Origin: a virus
DNA: 64,000 bases
IMG/VR virus record: IMGVR_UViG_3300018065_000011
Coordinates: 1 to 64,000 of that record
Strand: one strand, 5' to 3'
Part shown: one piece after another, positions 56,047 to 63,227 of the stretch
Numbering within the stretch: position 1 is the stretch's first letter
How the letters are laid out: every line of letters begins with the position of its first letter
Program-made: the position numbers and the translations under genes
The notes under the pieces: generated by a model
Databases searched by the model: none
What the model was told of the DNA's origin: nothing
Seen by the model: only the letters and a program-made list of their open reading frames with translations

Positions 56047-56270
56047 CCGATCGAGTACATGCGTTGACCGTGATCCTTGAACGCGAGTACCGGGATGATG
56101 ACGTTGAGGCAATCGTCAACGCGATCAAGATGATGCGTGGTGTTCTTGATGTGAAGCCGCACATCATCGAGGACATCGATTTCTACTCGTCGCGGGAGCA
56201 GGCCAAGTTTGAGCTACGACAGGAGATGCGCGAGGTTTTGTGGCCCGGCATTGCGAAGCGGAAAGGGTAA
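56043..56270 (+). CDS. conserved small phage protein
   Basis: A 75-residue protein (RVHALTVILEREYRDDDVEA, NAIKMMRGVLDVKPHI). I recognise the pattern as a common small phage/plasmid protein without known function. Confidence 0.6.
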   Translation: MTDRVHALTVILEREYRDDDVEAIVNAIKMMRGVLDVKPHIIEDIDFYSSREQAKFELRQEMREVLWPGIAKRKG

Positions 56271-56283
56271 CCATGCGCTTGGC

Positions 56284-56577
56284 GTGTTTCTGTTGGGGTG
56301 TGGCGAAAGATGGCCACACCTTGCATACGAACACCGCTGCACGACAGAAGAGGCGAAAACCGCTCTGGCGGCTTGGGTAGCGGCGTGCATCAAGGACGCG
56401 AACCCCATGTCTGATGAAGAGCCTGAGGATTGGATCTATCAGTGCGAGAACACGGGGAAACGTATCTTGTGTGAGGAGGTTCCCGTAGTGGTCTACATAC
56501 CTAGCGGGTCGAGCAACTGGAAGAAAGTGTCCTGCGCGAAGGCTCACGAATCGATCAGGGACGTTTGTCCCAGGTAG
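56284..56577 (+). CDS. hypothetical protein, start uncertain
   Basis: A 97-residue frame with a convincing body (HRCTTEEAKTALAAWVAACI). An ATG at 56273 in another frame opens MRLACFCWGVAKDGHT, which joins this frame if one base is shifted near 56318. GTG 56284 is the alternative start. Confidence 0.45.
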   Translation: MFLLGCGERWPHLAYEHRCTTEEAKTALAAWVAACIKDANPMSDEEPEDWIYQCENTGKRILCEEVPVVVYIPSGSSNWKKVSCAKAHESIRDVCPR

Positions 56578-56580
56578 GCC

Positions 56581-56910
56581 ATGCGGACACGAGACGTGCT
56601 GCTGGTACTTGTCGCCGGTTTCTGCCTTGGCGTCACCTACACCGTTAGCGTGCTCTACCTATCGCGGAGCCGAGAGCGTATGCCTGGGACTAAGCCCATG
56701 ATGCTGTCGTGGAATGGGTCGCCTGTAGACTGCATCCCGCTTTGTGGGTGTTTCACACCGATTCTTGACGATGGTGACGTGGCGATCGTGCATGGCTTTA
56801 CCGTGGCCACAGATCTGAACGCCCCAACATCAGCCAACCCAGCTTTCTTCGCTCGCTGTACGGTCTGCGGCCAAACCCTGAAGCGTTGGGTTGAGGTTCC
56901 TGACCGGTAG
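56581..56910 (+). CDS. membrane-anchored zinc-binding protein
   Basis: A 109-residue protein: N-terminal transmembrane segment (VLLVLVAGFCLGVTYTVSVL) and a Cys-rich outside part (CIPLCGCF...CTVCGQT). Confidence 0.55.
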   Translation: MRTRDVLLVLVAGFCLGVTYTVSVLYLSRSRERMPGTKPMMLSWNGSPVDCIPLCGCFTPILDDGDVAIVHGFTVATDLNAPTSANPAFFARCTVCGQTLKRWVEVPDR

Positions 56911-56919
56911 AGTGACGGT

Positions 56920-57258
56920 ATGTTTGACGATGAGTCCATGATCGTCGTGCATGTGGGCTACGCATGGGACGGTCAGGACGGCTGGACGTTTGCGCTGAGC
57001 CCTGAAACAGCGCATCGTCTTGAGGAAACGAAGACCCATCGGGCGACACGAGTTTTCGTTGGGAACGGCAACCCCGGTGATACAGACCCGAGGCAGTACG
57101 CTCACCTAGGCGATGGCGTGGGTCCTGAGAAGAAATGGAAGCGATGGAAGATCATCGCCTCGATGTTGACGGGAATTCCAGAAGCCGATCTGCCAACGTG
57201 CATGTTTCGTCGGATGCCCGAGGACACGTTGCTGGAGACGCTGGAAAAAAGCGCTTGA
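56920..57258 (+). CDS. hypothetical protein
   Basis: A 112-residue protein (GYAWDGQDGWTFALSPETAH). No family recognised. Confidence 0.5.
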   Translation: MFDDESMIVVHVGYAWDGQDGWTFALSPETAHRLEETKTHRATRVFVGNGNPGDTDPRQYAHLGDGVGPEKKWKRWKIIASMLTGIPEADLPTCMFRRMPEDTLLETLEKSA

Positions 57259-57303
57259 CTTTGGCTCTGTCTGTCCGTACAACTGCATCTGAGGCGGAAA
57301 GCC

Positions 57304-57423
57304 ATGACACAAATGCGGAACACACTCGGGTTGAGCACCTACCAGTCATTACTGGCGGGGAGGCTCCCCTTGCGTCCGTATTTGCGCCCGCTGCCGCCAC
57401 CCCGACTTAGGGGCGCCCTCTAG
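57304..57423 (+). CDS. doubtful small protein
   Basis: A 39-residue Pro/Leu/Arg-rich frame (NTLGLSTYQSLLAGRLPLRP) preceded by GGAAAG. May not be translated. Confidence 0.25.
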   Translation: MTQMRNTLGLSTYQSLLAGRLPLRPYLRPLPPPRLRGAL

Positions 57424-57433
57424 GCTAGAGGGC
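57412..57433 (+). terminator. hairpin before the tRNA array
   Basis: GCCCTCTA, GGC, TAGAGGGC: 8-bp perfect stem without a T-run. Terminator or processing signal ahead of the tRNAs. Confidence 0.5.
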
Positions 57434-57464
57434 AGGCGACAGCGGGAGAGACAGCCCGCGCACG

Positions 57465-57541
57465 CGAGGCGTAGCGCAATCTGGTAGCGCGTTCGGTTTG
57501 GGTCCGAAAGGATGCTGGTTCAAATCCAGTCGCCTCGACCA
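57465..57541 (+). tRNA. tRNA-Pro (TGG), CCA encoded
   Basis: Acceptor CGAGGCG/CGCCTCG, anticodon arm TTCGG TTTGGGT CCGAA, T arm GCTGGTTCAAATCCAGT, ACCA end. Confidence 0.92.
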
Positions 57542-57542
57542 C

Positions 57543-57621
57543 GCCCCTGTAGCTCAGTGGACTCAGAGCATCGGTCTACGGAACCGAGTTGTCGGAGGTT
57601 CGAATCCTTCCAGGGGTGCCA
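57543..57621 (+). tRNA. tRNA-Arg (ACG), CCA encoded
   Basis: Acceptor GCCCCTG/CAGGGGT, anticodon arm TCGGT CTACGGA ACCGA, T arm GGAGGTTCGAATCCTTC, GCCA end. Confidence 0.92.
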
Positions 57622-57623
57622 AA

Positions 57624-57701
57624 CGAGGCGTGGCTCAGTCTGGCTAGAGCGCCGCGTTCGGGACGCGGAGAACGGTGGTTCGAATCCACTCGCCTCGACC
57701 A
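57624..57701 (+). tRNA. tRNA-Pro (CGG), CCA encoded
   Basis: Acceptor CGAGGCG/CGCCTCG, the same as the TGG gene, anticodon arm CCGCG TTCGGGA CGCGG, ACCA end. Confidence 0.92.
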
Positions 57702-57741
57702 AAGGAGTACAAAGAGGAAGAGGAACAAAGGAACAACGAAA

Positions 57742-57816
57742 CGGGATGTGGCTCAGTCTGGTTAGAGCACCGGTCTGGGGGACCGGGGATCACTGGTTCG
57801 AATCCAGTCATCCCGA
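57742..57816 (+). tRNA. tRNA-Pro (GGG)
   Basis: Acceptor CGGGATG/CATCCCG, anticodon arm CCGGT CTGGGGG ACCGG, T arm CTGGTTCGAATCCAG. Confidence 0.92.
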
Positions 57817-57838
57817 CGAAGGTAGTGGTCGGGGTAGG

Positions 57839-58429
57839 ATGTGGGTGATGGCGTCCGACCACAAACGATGTAATCGGTGTGGGACTACAAAACCCACATC
57901 TGCTTTTTCCTACAAAACAGTCTACGGAGGTCGGTATCTCCGAACAGCTTGTCGGATCTGTGAGAACAAGAAACGAAGTGAAAGGAGGAAACGTTCGCCA
58001 AGCGCGGCGGACAAAGTAAGAGAGCAAAGACAACTGGATAGAAGATCGCGTATGCGGGCCGCAGGCATCGATTTGCCAAGATGGATCCTAACGGATTCGC
58101 GAGCGTCCGATCGAAAGAAAGGGCTTTCTAACGACTTGACCAAGTCGTTTATCGCAGAACGGATAGCGCAGGGCTGTTGCTATTGTGGCGACAAGACGAT
58201 CCGTATGACCTTGGATCGGATTGACAACAACCAAGGACACACCCGAAACAATGTTGTACCGGCCTGCATTCGATGCAACTACATCCGAAGGGACATGCCT
58301 TTCGAAGCATGGTTGCTTGTCACGGGAGCGATTCGGGAAGCTCGGAAGAGAGGGTTGTTCGGAGAATGGACTGGAAGAGCACGCAAGCCGCGGATGGCGT
58401 CAAAAGCGCGGGTGGTGAAATTCAGGTAA
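57839..58429 (+). CDS. HNH endonuclease with zinc ribbon
   Basis: A 196-residue protein. N-terminal zinc ribbon (CNRCGTTKP...CRICENKK); C-terminal HNH core (CCYCGDKTIRMTLDRIDNNQ, GHTRNNVVPACIRCN). Lies inside the tRNA array, a typical home for HNH genes. The last eight codons are the 5' end of the following tRNA-Leu gene, whose D loop supplies the stop codon, suggesting insertion beside the tRNA. Confidence 0.8.
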   Translation: MWVMASDHKRCNRCGTTKPTSAFSYKTVYGGRYLRTACRICENKKRSERRKRSPSAADKVREQRQLDRRSRMRAAGIDLPRWILTDSRASDRKKGLSNDLTKSFIAERIAQGCCYCGDKTIRMTLDRIDNNQGHTRNNVVPACIRCNYIRRDMPFEAWLLVTGAIREARKRGLFGEWTGRARKPRMASKARVVKFR

Positions 58430-58491
58430 ACACGCAGCCTTGAGGTGGCTGTGCCCAACAGGGTTTGAGGGTTCGAGTCCCTCCTCGCGCA
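58406..58491 (+). tRNA. tRNA-Leu (GAG)
   Basis: Acceptor GCGCGGG/CTCGCGC, anticodon arm CAGCC TTGAGGT GGCTG, long variable arm (class II), T arm GAGGGTTCGAGTCCCTC. Overlaps the end of the HNH gene by 24 bases. Confidence 0.88.
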
Positions 58492-58503
58492 CGAGCGACA
58501 TGA

Positions 58504-58579
58504 GCGCAGGTAGCCCAACTCAGGTAGAGGCGCTGGATTTAGGTTCCAGAGGTTGCGGGTTCGACTCCCGCCTTGCGCA
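58504..58579 (+). tRNA. tRNA-Leu (TAG) with short variable loop
   Basis: Acceptor GCGCAGG/CTTGCGC, anticodon arm CTGGA TTTAGGT TCCAG, T arm GCGGGTTCGACTCCCGC. The variable loop has only ~5 bases, whereas Leu tRNAs are normally class II. Confidence 0.85.
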
Positions 58580-58587
58580 CGGATTCT

Positions 58588-58673
58588 TGGTCGGTATGCA
58601 AGAGGTTAAAGCAAGCAGTCTGTAAAACTGCCGCGTTCGCGCTTCGTGGGTTCAAATCCCTCCCGGCCAGCCA
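58588..58673 (+). tRNA. tRNA-Tyr (GTA), CCA encoded
   Basis: Acceptor TGGTCGG/CCGGCCA, anticodon arm GCAGT CTGTAAA ACTGC, long variable arm CGCGTTCGCG, T arm GTGGGTTCAAATCCCTC. Confidence 0.92.
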
Positions 58674-58699
58674 GATTCGGAGTAGAAAGGAGAAGAAAC

Positions 58700-59875
58700 A
58701 TGACACAGAAGCAGCACATCAACGTAGGAACCATCGGACACGTGGACCACGGGAAGACCACCCTCACGGCGGCCATCACGATGGTCATGGCAGCGATCAA
58801 CGGAGGCGAGATCAAGACCTTCGATCAGATCGACAAGGCGCCCGAGGAGCGTGAGCGAGGAATCACAATCAACACGGCGCACGTCGAGTACGAGTCGGAG
58901 ACTCGCAACTACGCGCACATCGACTGCCCAGGCCACGCCGACTACATCAAGAACATGATCGTCGGTGCGTCCCAGATGGACGGCGCGGTACTGCTTGTGG
59001 ACGCTTCTCAGGGGCCGCAGCACCAGACGCGTGAGCACGTTCTCCTGGCGAAACAGGTGGGCGTCTCGCACATGGTGGTGTTCATCAACAAGGTGGATAT
59101 TGCAGATCCCGAGATGCTGGAGCTTGTAGAGATGGAGGTTCAAGATGCTCTTGCCCAGATGGGCTTCGAGGACACTCCGTTTATTCGGGGCTCCGCGCTC
59201 AAGGCACTGGAGGCCGCGAGCGAGGGGAAGATGGACGATCCCGAGATCGAGCCAGTCAAGGCGCTCATCGCCGCGATGGACGAGCACCTTCCGGTGCCCA
59301 AGCGAGATCGGGAGAGTCCGTTTCTCATGCCCATCGAGAATGTCCACACGATTCCAGGCAGGGGCACGGTCGTGACAGGTCGTGTGGAGAGGGGCATTCT
59401 CACCAAGGGGCAGACGGTGGAGATCGTGGGTCGGACGGACGGGAAGCCCCTGGCTGCGGTCGTCACGGGAATCCAAGCGTTCCACAAGGACATCCCCGAG
59501 GCGGCGGCGGGTCTCAACATCGGCATGCTCCTACGTGGCATCGATCGGGATGAAGTCCTGCGTGGTCAGGTAGCAGTTGCTCCTGGCTCCTTGCTTCCTC
59601 ACGAGAAAGGCAAGGCCGAGATCTTCACACTCACAGCCAAGGAGGGTGGTCGTCACACTTCGTTCTCTGGCGGATACAGGCCACAATTCTACTTTGGCGC
59701 CACTGACGTGACTGCGGCAGTCGTGCCGGAGGATGGGAAAGTCGTCGAGCCTGGCGATCGGGCCACGGTGGACTTTGAGCTAGTGAGTCCGGTTGCTTGC
59801 GAGCCCGGCATGAGGTTCGCCATCCGCGGGGGTGGCAAGACCGTAGGTGCTGGGATGGTCACGGAGGTAGTCTAA
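58700..59875 (+). CDS. tuf: translation elongation factor EF-Tu
   Basis: A 391-residue protein, nearly full length for the family (~394). GTPase motifs: GHVDHGKT (residues 13-20), [16 protein letters not shown] (switch I), [12 protein letters not shown] (switch II), FINKVDIAD and GSALKALE. Domains 2 and 3 are complete (ETEV-like [11 protein letters not shown], then [20 protein letters not shown]) and end in a normal beta strand. Delivers aminoacyl-tRNA to the ribosome; its place within the tRNA array suits that. AGGAG upstream. Confidence 0.97.
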   Translation: MTQKQHINVGTIGHVDHGKTTLTAAITMVMAAINGGEIKTFDQIDKAPEERERGITINTAHVEYESETRNYAHIDCPGHADYIKNMIVGASQMDGAVLLVDASQGPQHQTREHVLLAKQVGVSHMVVFINKVDIADPEMLELVEMEVQDALAQMGFEDTPFIRGSALKALEAASEGKMDDPEIEPVKALIAAMDEHLPVPKRDRESPFLMPIENVHTIPGRGTVVTGRVERGILTKGQTVEIVGRTDGKPLAAVVTGIQAFHKDIPEAAAGLNIGMLLRGIDRDEVLRGQVAVAPGSLLPHEKGKAEIFTLTAKEGGRHTSFSGGYRPQFYFGATDVTAAVVPEDGKVVEPGDRATVDFELVSPVACEPGMRFAIRGGGKTVGAGMVTEVV

Positions 59876-59879
59876 CAAC

Positions 59880-59899
59880 CTGGAGGGCTGAGGCCCTCC
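59880..59899 (+). terminator. hairpin after tuf
   Basis: GGAGGGC, TGAG, GCCCTCC. No long T-run. Separates tuf from the next tRNA. Confidence 0.55.
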
Positions 59900-59902
59900 T
59901 CT

Positions 59903-59989
59903 GCTCGAATGGCGGAATCTTCGGTAGACGCGCACGGTTCAGGTCCGTGTACCCTCACGGGTGTAGGGGTTCGAGTCCCCTTTCGAGCA
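59903..59989 (+). tRNA. tRNA-Leu (CAG)
   Basis: Acceptor GCTCGAA/TTCGAGC, anticodon arm CACGG TTCAGGT CCGTG, class II variable arm ACCCTCACGGGTGT, T arm GGGGTTCGAGTCCCC. Confidence 0.9.
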
Positions 59990-60010
59990 CTAAAGGGGTA
60001 ATGGAGGCAG

Positions 60011-60251
60011 ATGACCAAAACATGCCAAACGTGTAAATTTTGGAAGCATTCGATGGTGAAGAGAAAAAGCAAGCAAAGGACCCTGTACTTCTCCATTGGT
60101 TCTCAAAGCAAAGGACCCTGTACTTCTCCATTGGTTCTCAGAGGGTACGGGCACGCCGAACCTCCCGAGAGAGGGCTTCTCGTGGAAAATGACGAAGAGT
60201 GGGGGCATCCTCACGGGGCCTTACTTCGGCTGTGTCAACCACGAAGAGTGA
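60011..60251 (+). pseudogene. zinc-binding phage gene with duplication and frameshifts
   Basis: Starts MTKTCQTCKFWKHSMVKR. A 35-bp tandem duplication (60071-60140) and a run of A shift the reading so that only the second copy continues KGPCTSPLVLRGYGHAEPPE, LLVENDEEWG. A run of five G then breaks the frame again; with four G it would end ILTGPYFGCVNHEE at a TGA at 60251. The CxxCKFW...GxC...GC pattern is a common phage zinc protein. As read, the frame stops at 60280 inside the next tRNA. Confidence 0.55.
60071..60140 (+). repeat. 35-bp perfect tandem duplication
   Basis: Units 60071-60105 and 60106-60140 are identical (AAGCAAAGGACCCTGTACTT...). Confidence 0.95.
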
Positions 60252-60258
60252 TTATCGA

Positions 60259-60345
60259 GGCCAGGTGGCGAAGTTGGTAGACGCAGCGGATTCAAAATCC
60301 GCCGCCCTCACGGGCATGAGGGTTCGACTCCCTCCCTGGCTACCA
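60259..60345 (+). tRNA. tRNA-Leu (CAA), CCA encoded
   Basis: Acceptor GGCCAGG/CCTGGCT, anticodon arm GCGGA TTCAAAA TCCGC, class II variable arm, T arm GAGGGTTCGACTCCCTC, ACCA end. Confidence 0.9.
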
Positions 60346-60353
60346 CTCTGGTA

Positions 60354-60386
60354 GAATCGAGACATCATGGCAGTCAAGATGGACCC
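60354..60386 (+). repeat. 33-bp direct repeat, copy 1
   Basis: GAATCGAGACATCATGGCAG...; near-identical to 60562-60594. Contains the start of the gene at 60367. Confidence 0.8.
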
Positions 60387-60627
60387 ACTTGGCCGGAGGA
60401 TCATGAGGTTTTTTCGTCAGCTTGGATATGAGGACGGTACGCAGGTTGCATTGCACGCGGGGTTGCTGGGCTGCCTCGTGATTTGTGCGCTGTTCATAAA
60501 TTACTGCGGTGCCAAGCCAACGACCGAAAACGATCCAGCTTCGCGGGCGCGTATTCGACGAGAATCGAGACATCATGGCAGTCAAGACGGACCCGGCAAT
60601 TTTTCGTTGCAAGACTATCCTGAGTAA
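60367..60627 (+). CDS. small membrane protein
   Basis: An 86-residue protein with one hydrophobic segment (HAGLLGCLVICALFINYCG). GGTAGAAT upstream is a likely -10. The end reads through the second copy of the 33-bp repeat. Confidence 0.5.
   Translation: MAVKMDPLGRRIMRFFRQLGYEDGTQVALHAGLLGCLVICALFINYCGAKPTTENDPASRARIRRESRHHGSQDGPGNFSLQDYPE
60562..60594 (+). repeat. 33-bp direct repeat, copy 2
   Basis: Repeats the start region of the membrane-protein gene; opens a 30-codon frame at 60575. Confidence 0.8.
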
Positions 60628-60806
60628 CCGTCTTTTCCCCATCCAACGCCGCCAGGAGCCAACATGAAGTTGCTGACTCCCATAATTTGTTCCATCGTGC
60701 CCTTTGAGTCGCACGCGGCACACTTGGCCGGAGGAGGATCGTTCATCTTCTGGATTTCCTCGACTACGTGTCCGCATTTACGGCACTTGTAGACGTAGAT
60801 GGGCAA
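60615..60806 (-). CDS. FmdB-type zinc-ribbon protein
   Basis: A 63-residue protein: MPIYVYKCRKCGHVVEEIQK, DPPPAKCAACDS, VSNFMLAPGGVGWGKDGY. This is the FmdB/CxxC small regulatory family, widespread in bacteria and phages; likely zinc-binding. TTG start. Confidence 0.75.
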   Translation of the reverse strand: MPIYVYKCRKCGHVVEEIQKMNDPPPAKCAACDSKGTMEQIMGVSNFMLAPGGVGWGKDGYSG

Positions 60807-60826
60807 CGATCACACCATACCGAGAC

Positions 60827-60899
60827 GCGCAGGTACGCCAACGGTGAGCGGGCCGACTTAAAATCGGCTGTCCTGCGGGTTCGACTCCCGCCCTGCGTA
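60827..60899 (+). tRNA. tRNA-Leu (TAA) with short variable loop
   Basis: Acceptor GCGCAGG/CCTGCGT, anticodon arm GCCGA CTTAAAA TCGGC, T arm GCGGGTTCGACTCCCGC. Variable region only ~6 bases, like the TAG gene. Confidence 0.85.
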
Positions 60900-60905
60900 C
60901 TCCTT

Positions 60906-60935
60906 GTATACTTTCACCCGGATCTGGCGTAGATT
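60906..60935 (+). promoter_or_regulatory. 30-bp promoter motif
   Basis: GTATACTTTC, 10 bases, GGCGTAGATT, 11 bases before the PcfJ-like gene. Confidence 0.75.
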
Positions 60936-60946
60936 GTCATGTCCAG

Positions 60947-62245
60947 ATGAGAGCGAGGAAGAAACTACGCGCAGCGCGAGCGCGAGCGCATTGGGAGAGG
61001 GTTTCCCAGGCCCGAGCGGAGCAGCGGGAGAAGTCTCGCGTGGAAACAGCAAAACGTGATACTGCCATTCGCAAGGCTTTCGAAACTAAGTCAGATCGCG
61101 CGAAGGAGCTTCTCCTCAAGCACGACATTCTGGGTGAGTTTGGTGCGGCGCTTCTCAAGAAGGCTCCGAAGCTGGCGGACGAGCGGTACGCTTTTGGTCT
61201 TCGGTTTCTCAAGGCGCGTCAGCAATCGTGGGAACGTCCTCTGGAGGACTGGAAGCCCAAGGGGAAGGCCGCCGACACGCAGTTCCGATCGTTGGTACGG
61301 CATCTCATCGTGAAGTACTCGGTGCCGCAGTTTCTCTACTCCGTCTTCTGGGACGACACTGACGGGTTGCGGCATCGGGGGTCGTTTTTGTTTTACTATC
61401 TCGCTCAGGGAGGTAGCCTGCGAAAGGCAGTCAAGCCGGACTTCTCCTATGAGCTTCGGGGTGAGTGGGTCCATGCGTATCGGCCGTTGTTGCCCGTGCC
61501 GCTCACGAAGCGGATGTGTCACACGTTCACGCAAAGCACGAGCGAGCACACGTTGGTGTCGGCTGTGCGTCATGCGCAGATCGAAGCGTTCGGCGGCGGC
61601 CAGCGGGTTGCGGAGCGAGTGTGCGCGACGCACCTAGGGCGAGATCTGGCTGGGGGGTCGTTGGCAGAGGAGTTTTGGCAGTCGGTTCTCCAGTGGGTGT
61701 GTAACCAGACGATGCTGGACCCGGCGCGGATCGGGAACATCGTGGATTGGGTTCGGCACAGGCGGATGGAGGATGCAAACACATTCTCCATGAAGGGCCG
61801 TACTGCCGTCTCTGTGCTGCGTGAAGTCGAGCGATGGCACACGGACCTGGCTGCGCAACGAGACGCTCTGAAGGGCATCTACGAGTCCTCAGGCATCAAG
61901 CCCTATCGTGGCGTGCGCAAGGTCAGGCTGCCGACAGGAGCAGATCACAAGGAGATCTGGACCATCACCGAGATCTTGAACGGTAAGGAGTTGCGCGAAG
62001 AGGGACGAGCCCACCGCCACTGTGTGGTGAGCTATGCGCGGAGCATCGAGGATGGCGGAACGTCGATCTGGAGTCTTCAAGTAGATGGCGTGCGCAGGGT
62101 GACGATCGAGGTCAACAATCGCACGCGACAGATCGTACAAGCAGCCGGAAAGTTCAATCGCCGTGCGACTCCGGTTGAGAAGAAAACCATCGATCAGTGG
62201 GTAGCCAAGAACGGGCTTGCCAAGAACAAATGGCTGCGGTGGTAG
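60947..62245 (+). CDS. PcfJ-like protein
   Basis: A 432-residue protein. Basic N-terminus (KKLRAARARAHWERVSQARA). The C-terminal part has the PcfJ pattern: GRAHRHCVVSYARSIEDGGT, IWSLQVDGVRRVTIEVNN and IVQAAGKFNRRATPVE. PcfJ-type proteins occur on conjugative plasmids and phages; their activity is not established. A four-codon ATG frame ending in ATGA overlap precedes the start. Confidence 0.75.
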   Translation: MRARKKLRAARARAHWERVSQARAEQREKSRVETAKRDTAIRKAFETKSDRAKELLLKHDILGEFGAALLKKAPKLADERYAFGLRFLKARQQSWERPLEDWKPKGKAADTQFRSLVRHLIVKYSVPQFLYSVFWDDTDGLRHRGSFLFYYLAQGGSLRKAVKPDFSYELRGEWVHAYRPLLPVPLTKRMCHTFTQSTSEHTLVSAVRHAQIEAFGGGQRVAERVCATHLGRDLAGGSLAEEFWQSVLQWVCNQTMLDPARIGNIVDWVRHRRMEDANTFSMKGRTAVSVLREVERWHTDLAAQRDALKGIYESSGIKPYRGVRKVRLPTGADHKEIWTITEILNGKELREEGRAHRHCVVSYARSIEDGGTSIWSLQVDGVRRVTIEVNNRTRQIVQAAGKFNRRATPVEKKTIDQWVAKNGLAKNKWLRW

Positions 62246-62284
62246 CTTGTCTATCCTGGCGGATAAGTCAGGAGGCCCCGTGGA

Positions 62285-62629
62285 TTGCTCGGACGACACG
62301 CCATTATCGACGGCAACGGCGCAGACGCCGCGTTGCTCGATGATCCAGGGCGCCTTGAGGCGCTCCTGAAGGCTGCTGTCGAGGAGACCGGGGCGACCGT
62401 CCTGAGTTGTCACAGTCACCAATTCGAGCCCCAGGGCGTGACTGTCGCGATTATCCTGGCCGAGAGCCACGCGACCATCCACACGTATCCCGAGCACGGC
62501 TGCTACATGGCCGACGTGTTCACTTGCGGGAGCCTCGATCCGACCGCCGCTGTCGAAATCCTGAAAACCTCATTTGGCGGGGACGCCCGTGTTCTCCAGC
62601 TATCGCGAGGAGTGACTTCCAATGATTAG
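62285..62629 (+). CDS. speD: S-adenosylmethionine decarboxylase proenzyme
   Basis: A 114-residue class 1B (bacterial) SAM decarboxylase. ESHATIHTYPEHGCYMADVF carries the self-cleavage Ser61 that becomes the pyruvoyl group, and His66; the catalytic Cys is C81 (FTCG). LGRHAIID and GADAALLDD are typical of the N-terminus. Makes decarboxylated SAM for SpeE (39537-40469). TTG start after AGGAGG. Confidence 0.95.
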   Translation: MLGRHAIIDGNGADAALLDDPGRLEALLKAAVEETGATVLSCHSHQFEPQGVTVAIILAESHATIHTYPEHGCYMADVFTCGSLDPTAAVEILKTSFGGDARVLQLSRGVTSND

Positions 62630-62662
62630 TGCGGGGCTCGGATGTAGCTAGGGCGACTGTAG

Positions 62663-63220
62663 CTACGTTTGCTTCTCTGTACCATGGTTGAATTTTGATT
62701 CGTGTTCGGCGTGTTCGAATGAGAGAACAGTGTGGTCGTGCAGGAAAGCGATTTCTTCGCCTGTTAGTGGCCGGACAACGACTCGCGGGCCGTACACGGT
62801 TAGCGTATTCTTGCGGTCGGGGACATGAGCCAGGATCTCTCTAGAGCGTAGATGATTCCACATCATGTCGTAGCCGCAAGCACTCCCGTCTGTGTTTTTG
62901 CCGAGATAGATGATGATCTCAGCGTCGGCCAGGATATCCACGATGCCGCATCTCCAGTTGACGATCCAAGACGCGAGCACTACCTTTGCTCGTTCGGTCA
63001 GGTTGTGGAAGTAGGACTGAAGACCTTGAACACGAGAGTCAGGAGAGTCGGGCAGCGGGTGTCTGTCCACCGCGATGACTCTGTGTGCGCCGAGGTCAAC
63101 AAGAGTCAGGGCCATTTTCAGGTCGCCTGCGCCCAAGTCCATTACGGTCTGGCCATGGACGAATCTTCGCACCACGCGGGCTTGGGGGCTGGATAGGGGG
63201 CTGGATAGGCGTCCGCTCAT
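62663..63220 (-). CDS. SAM-dependent methyltransferase-like protein
   Basis: A 185-residue protein. VMDLGAGDLKMALTLVDLGA and HRVIAVDRHPL fit the SAM-binding start of a Rossmann methyltransferase. No clear catalytic signature after it. A 12-bp tandem duplication gives LSSPLSSP near the N-terminus. Confidence 0.65.
   Translation of the reverse strand: MSGRLSSPLSSPQARVVRRFVHGQTVMDLGAGDLKMALTLVDLGAHRVIAVDRHPLPDSPDSRVQGLQSYFHNLTERAKVVLASWIVNWRCGIVDILADAEIIIYLGKNTDGSACGYDMMWNHLRSREILAHVPDRKNTLTVYGPRVVVRPLTGEEIAFLHDHTVLSFEHAEHESKFNHGTEKQT
63184..63207 (-). repeat. 12-bp perfect tandem duplication
   Basis: GGGGGCTGGATA twice on the plus strand, in frame within the methyltransferase-like gene. Confidence 0.85.
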
Positions 63221-63227
63221 GTAAGGC

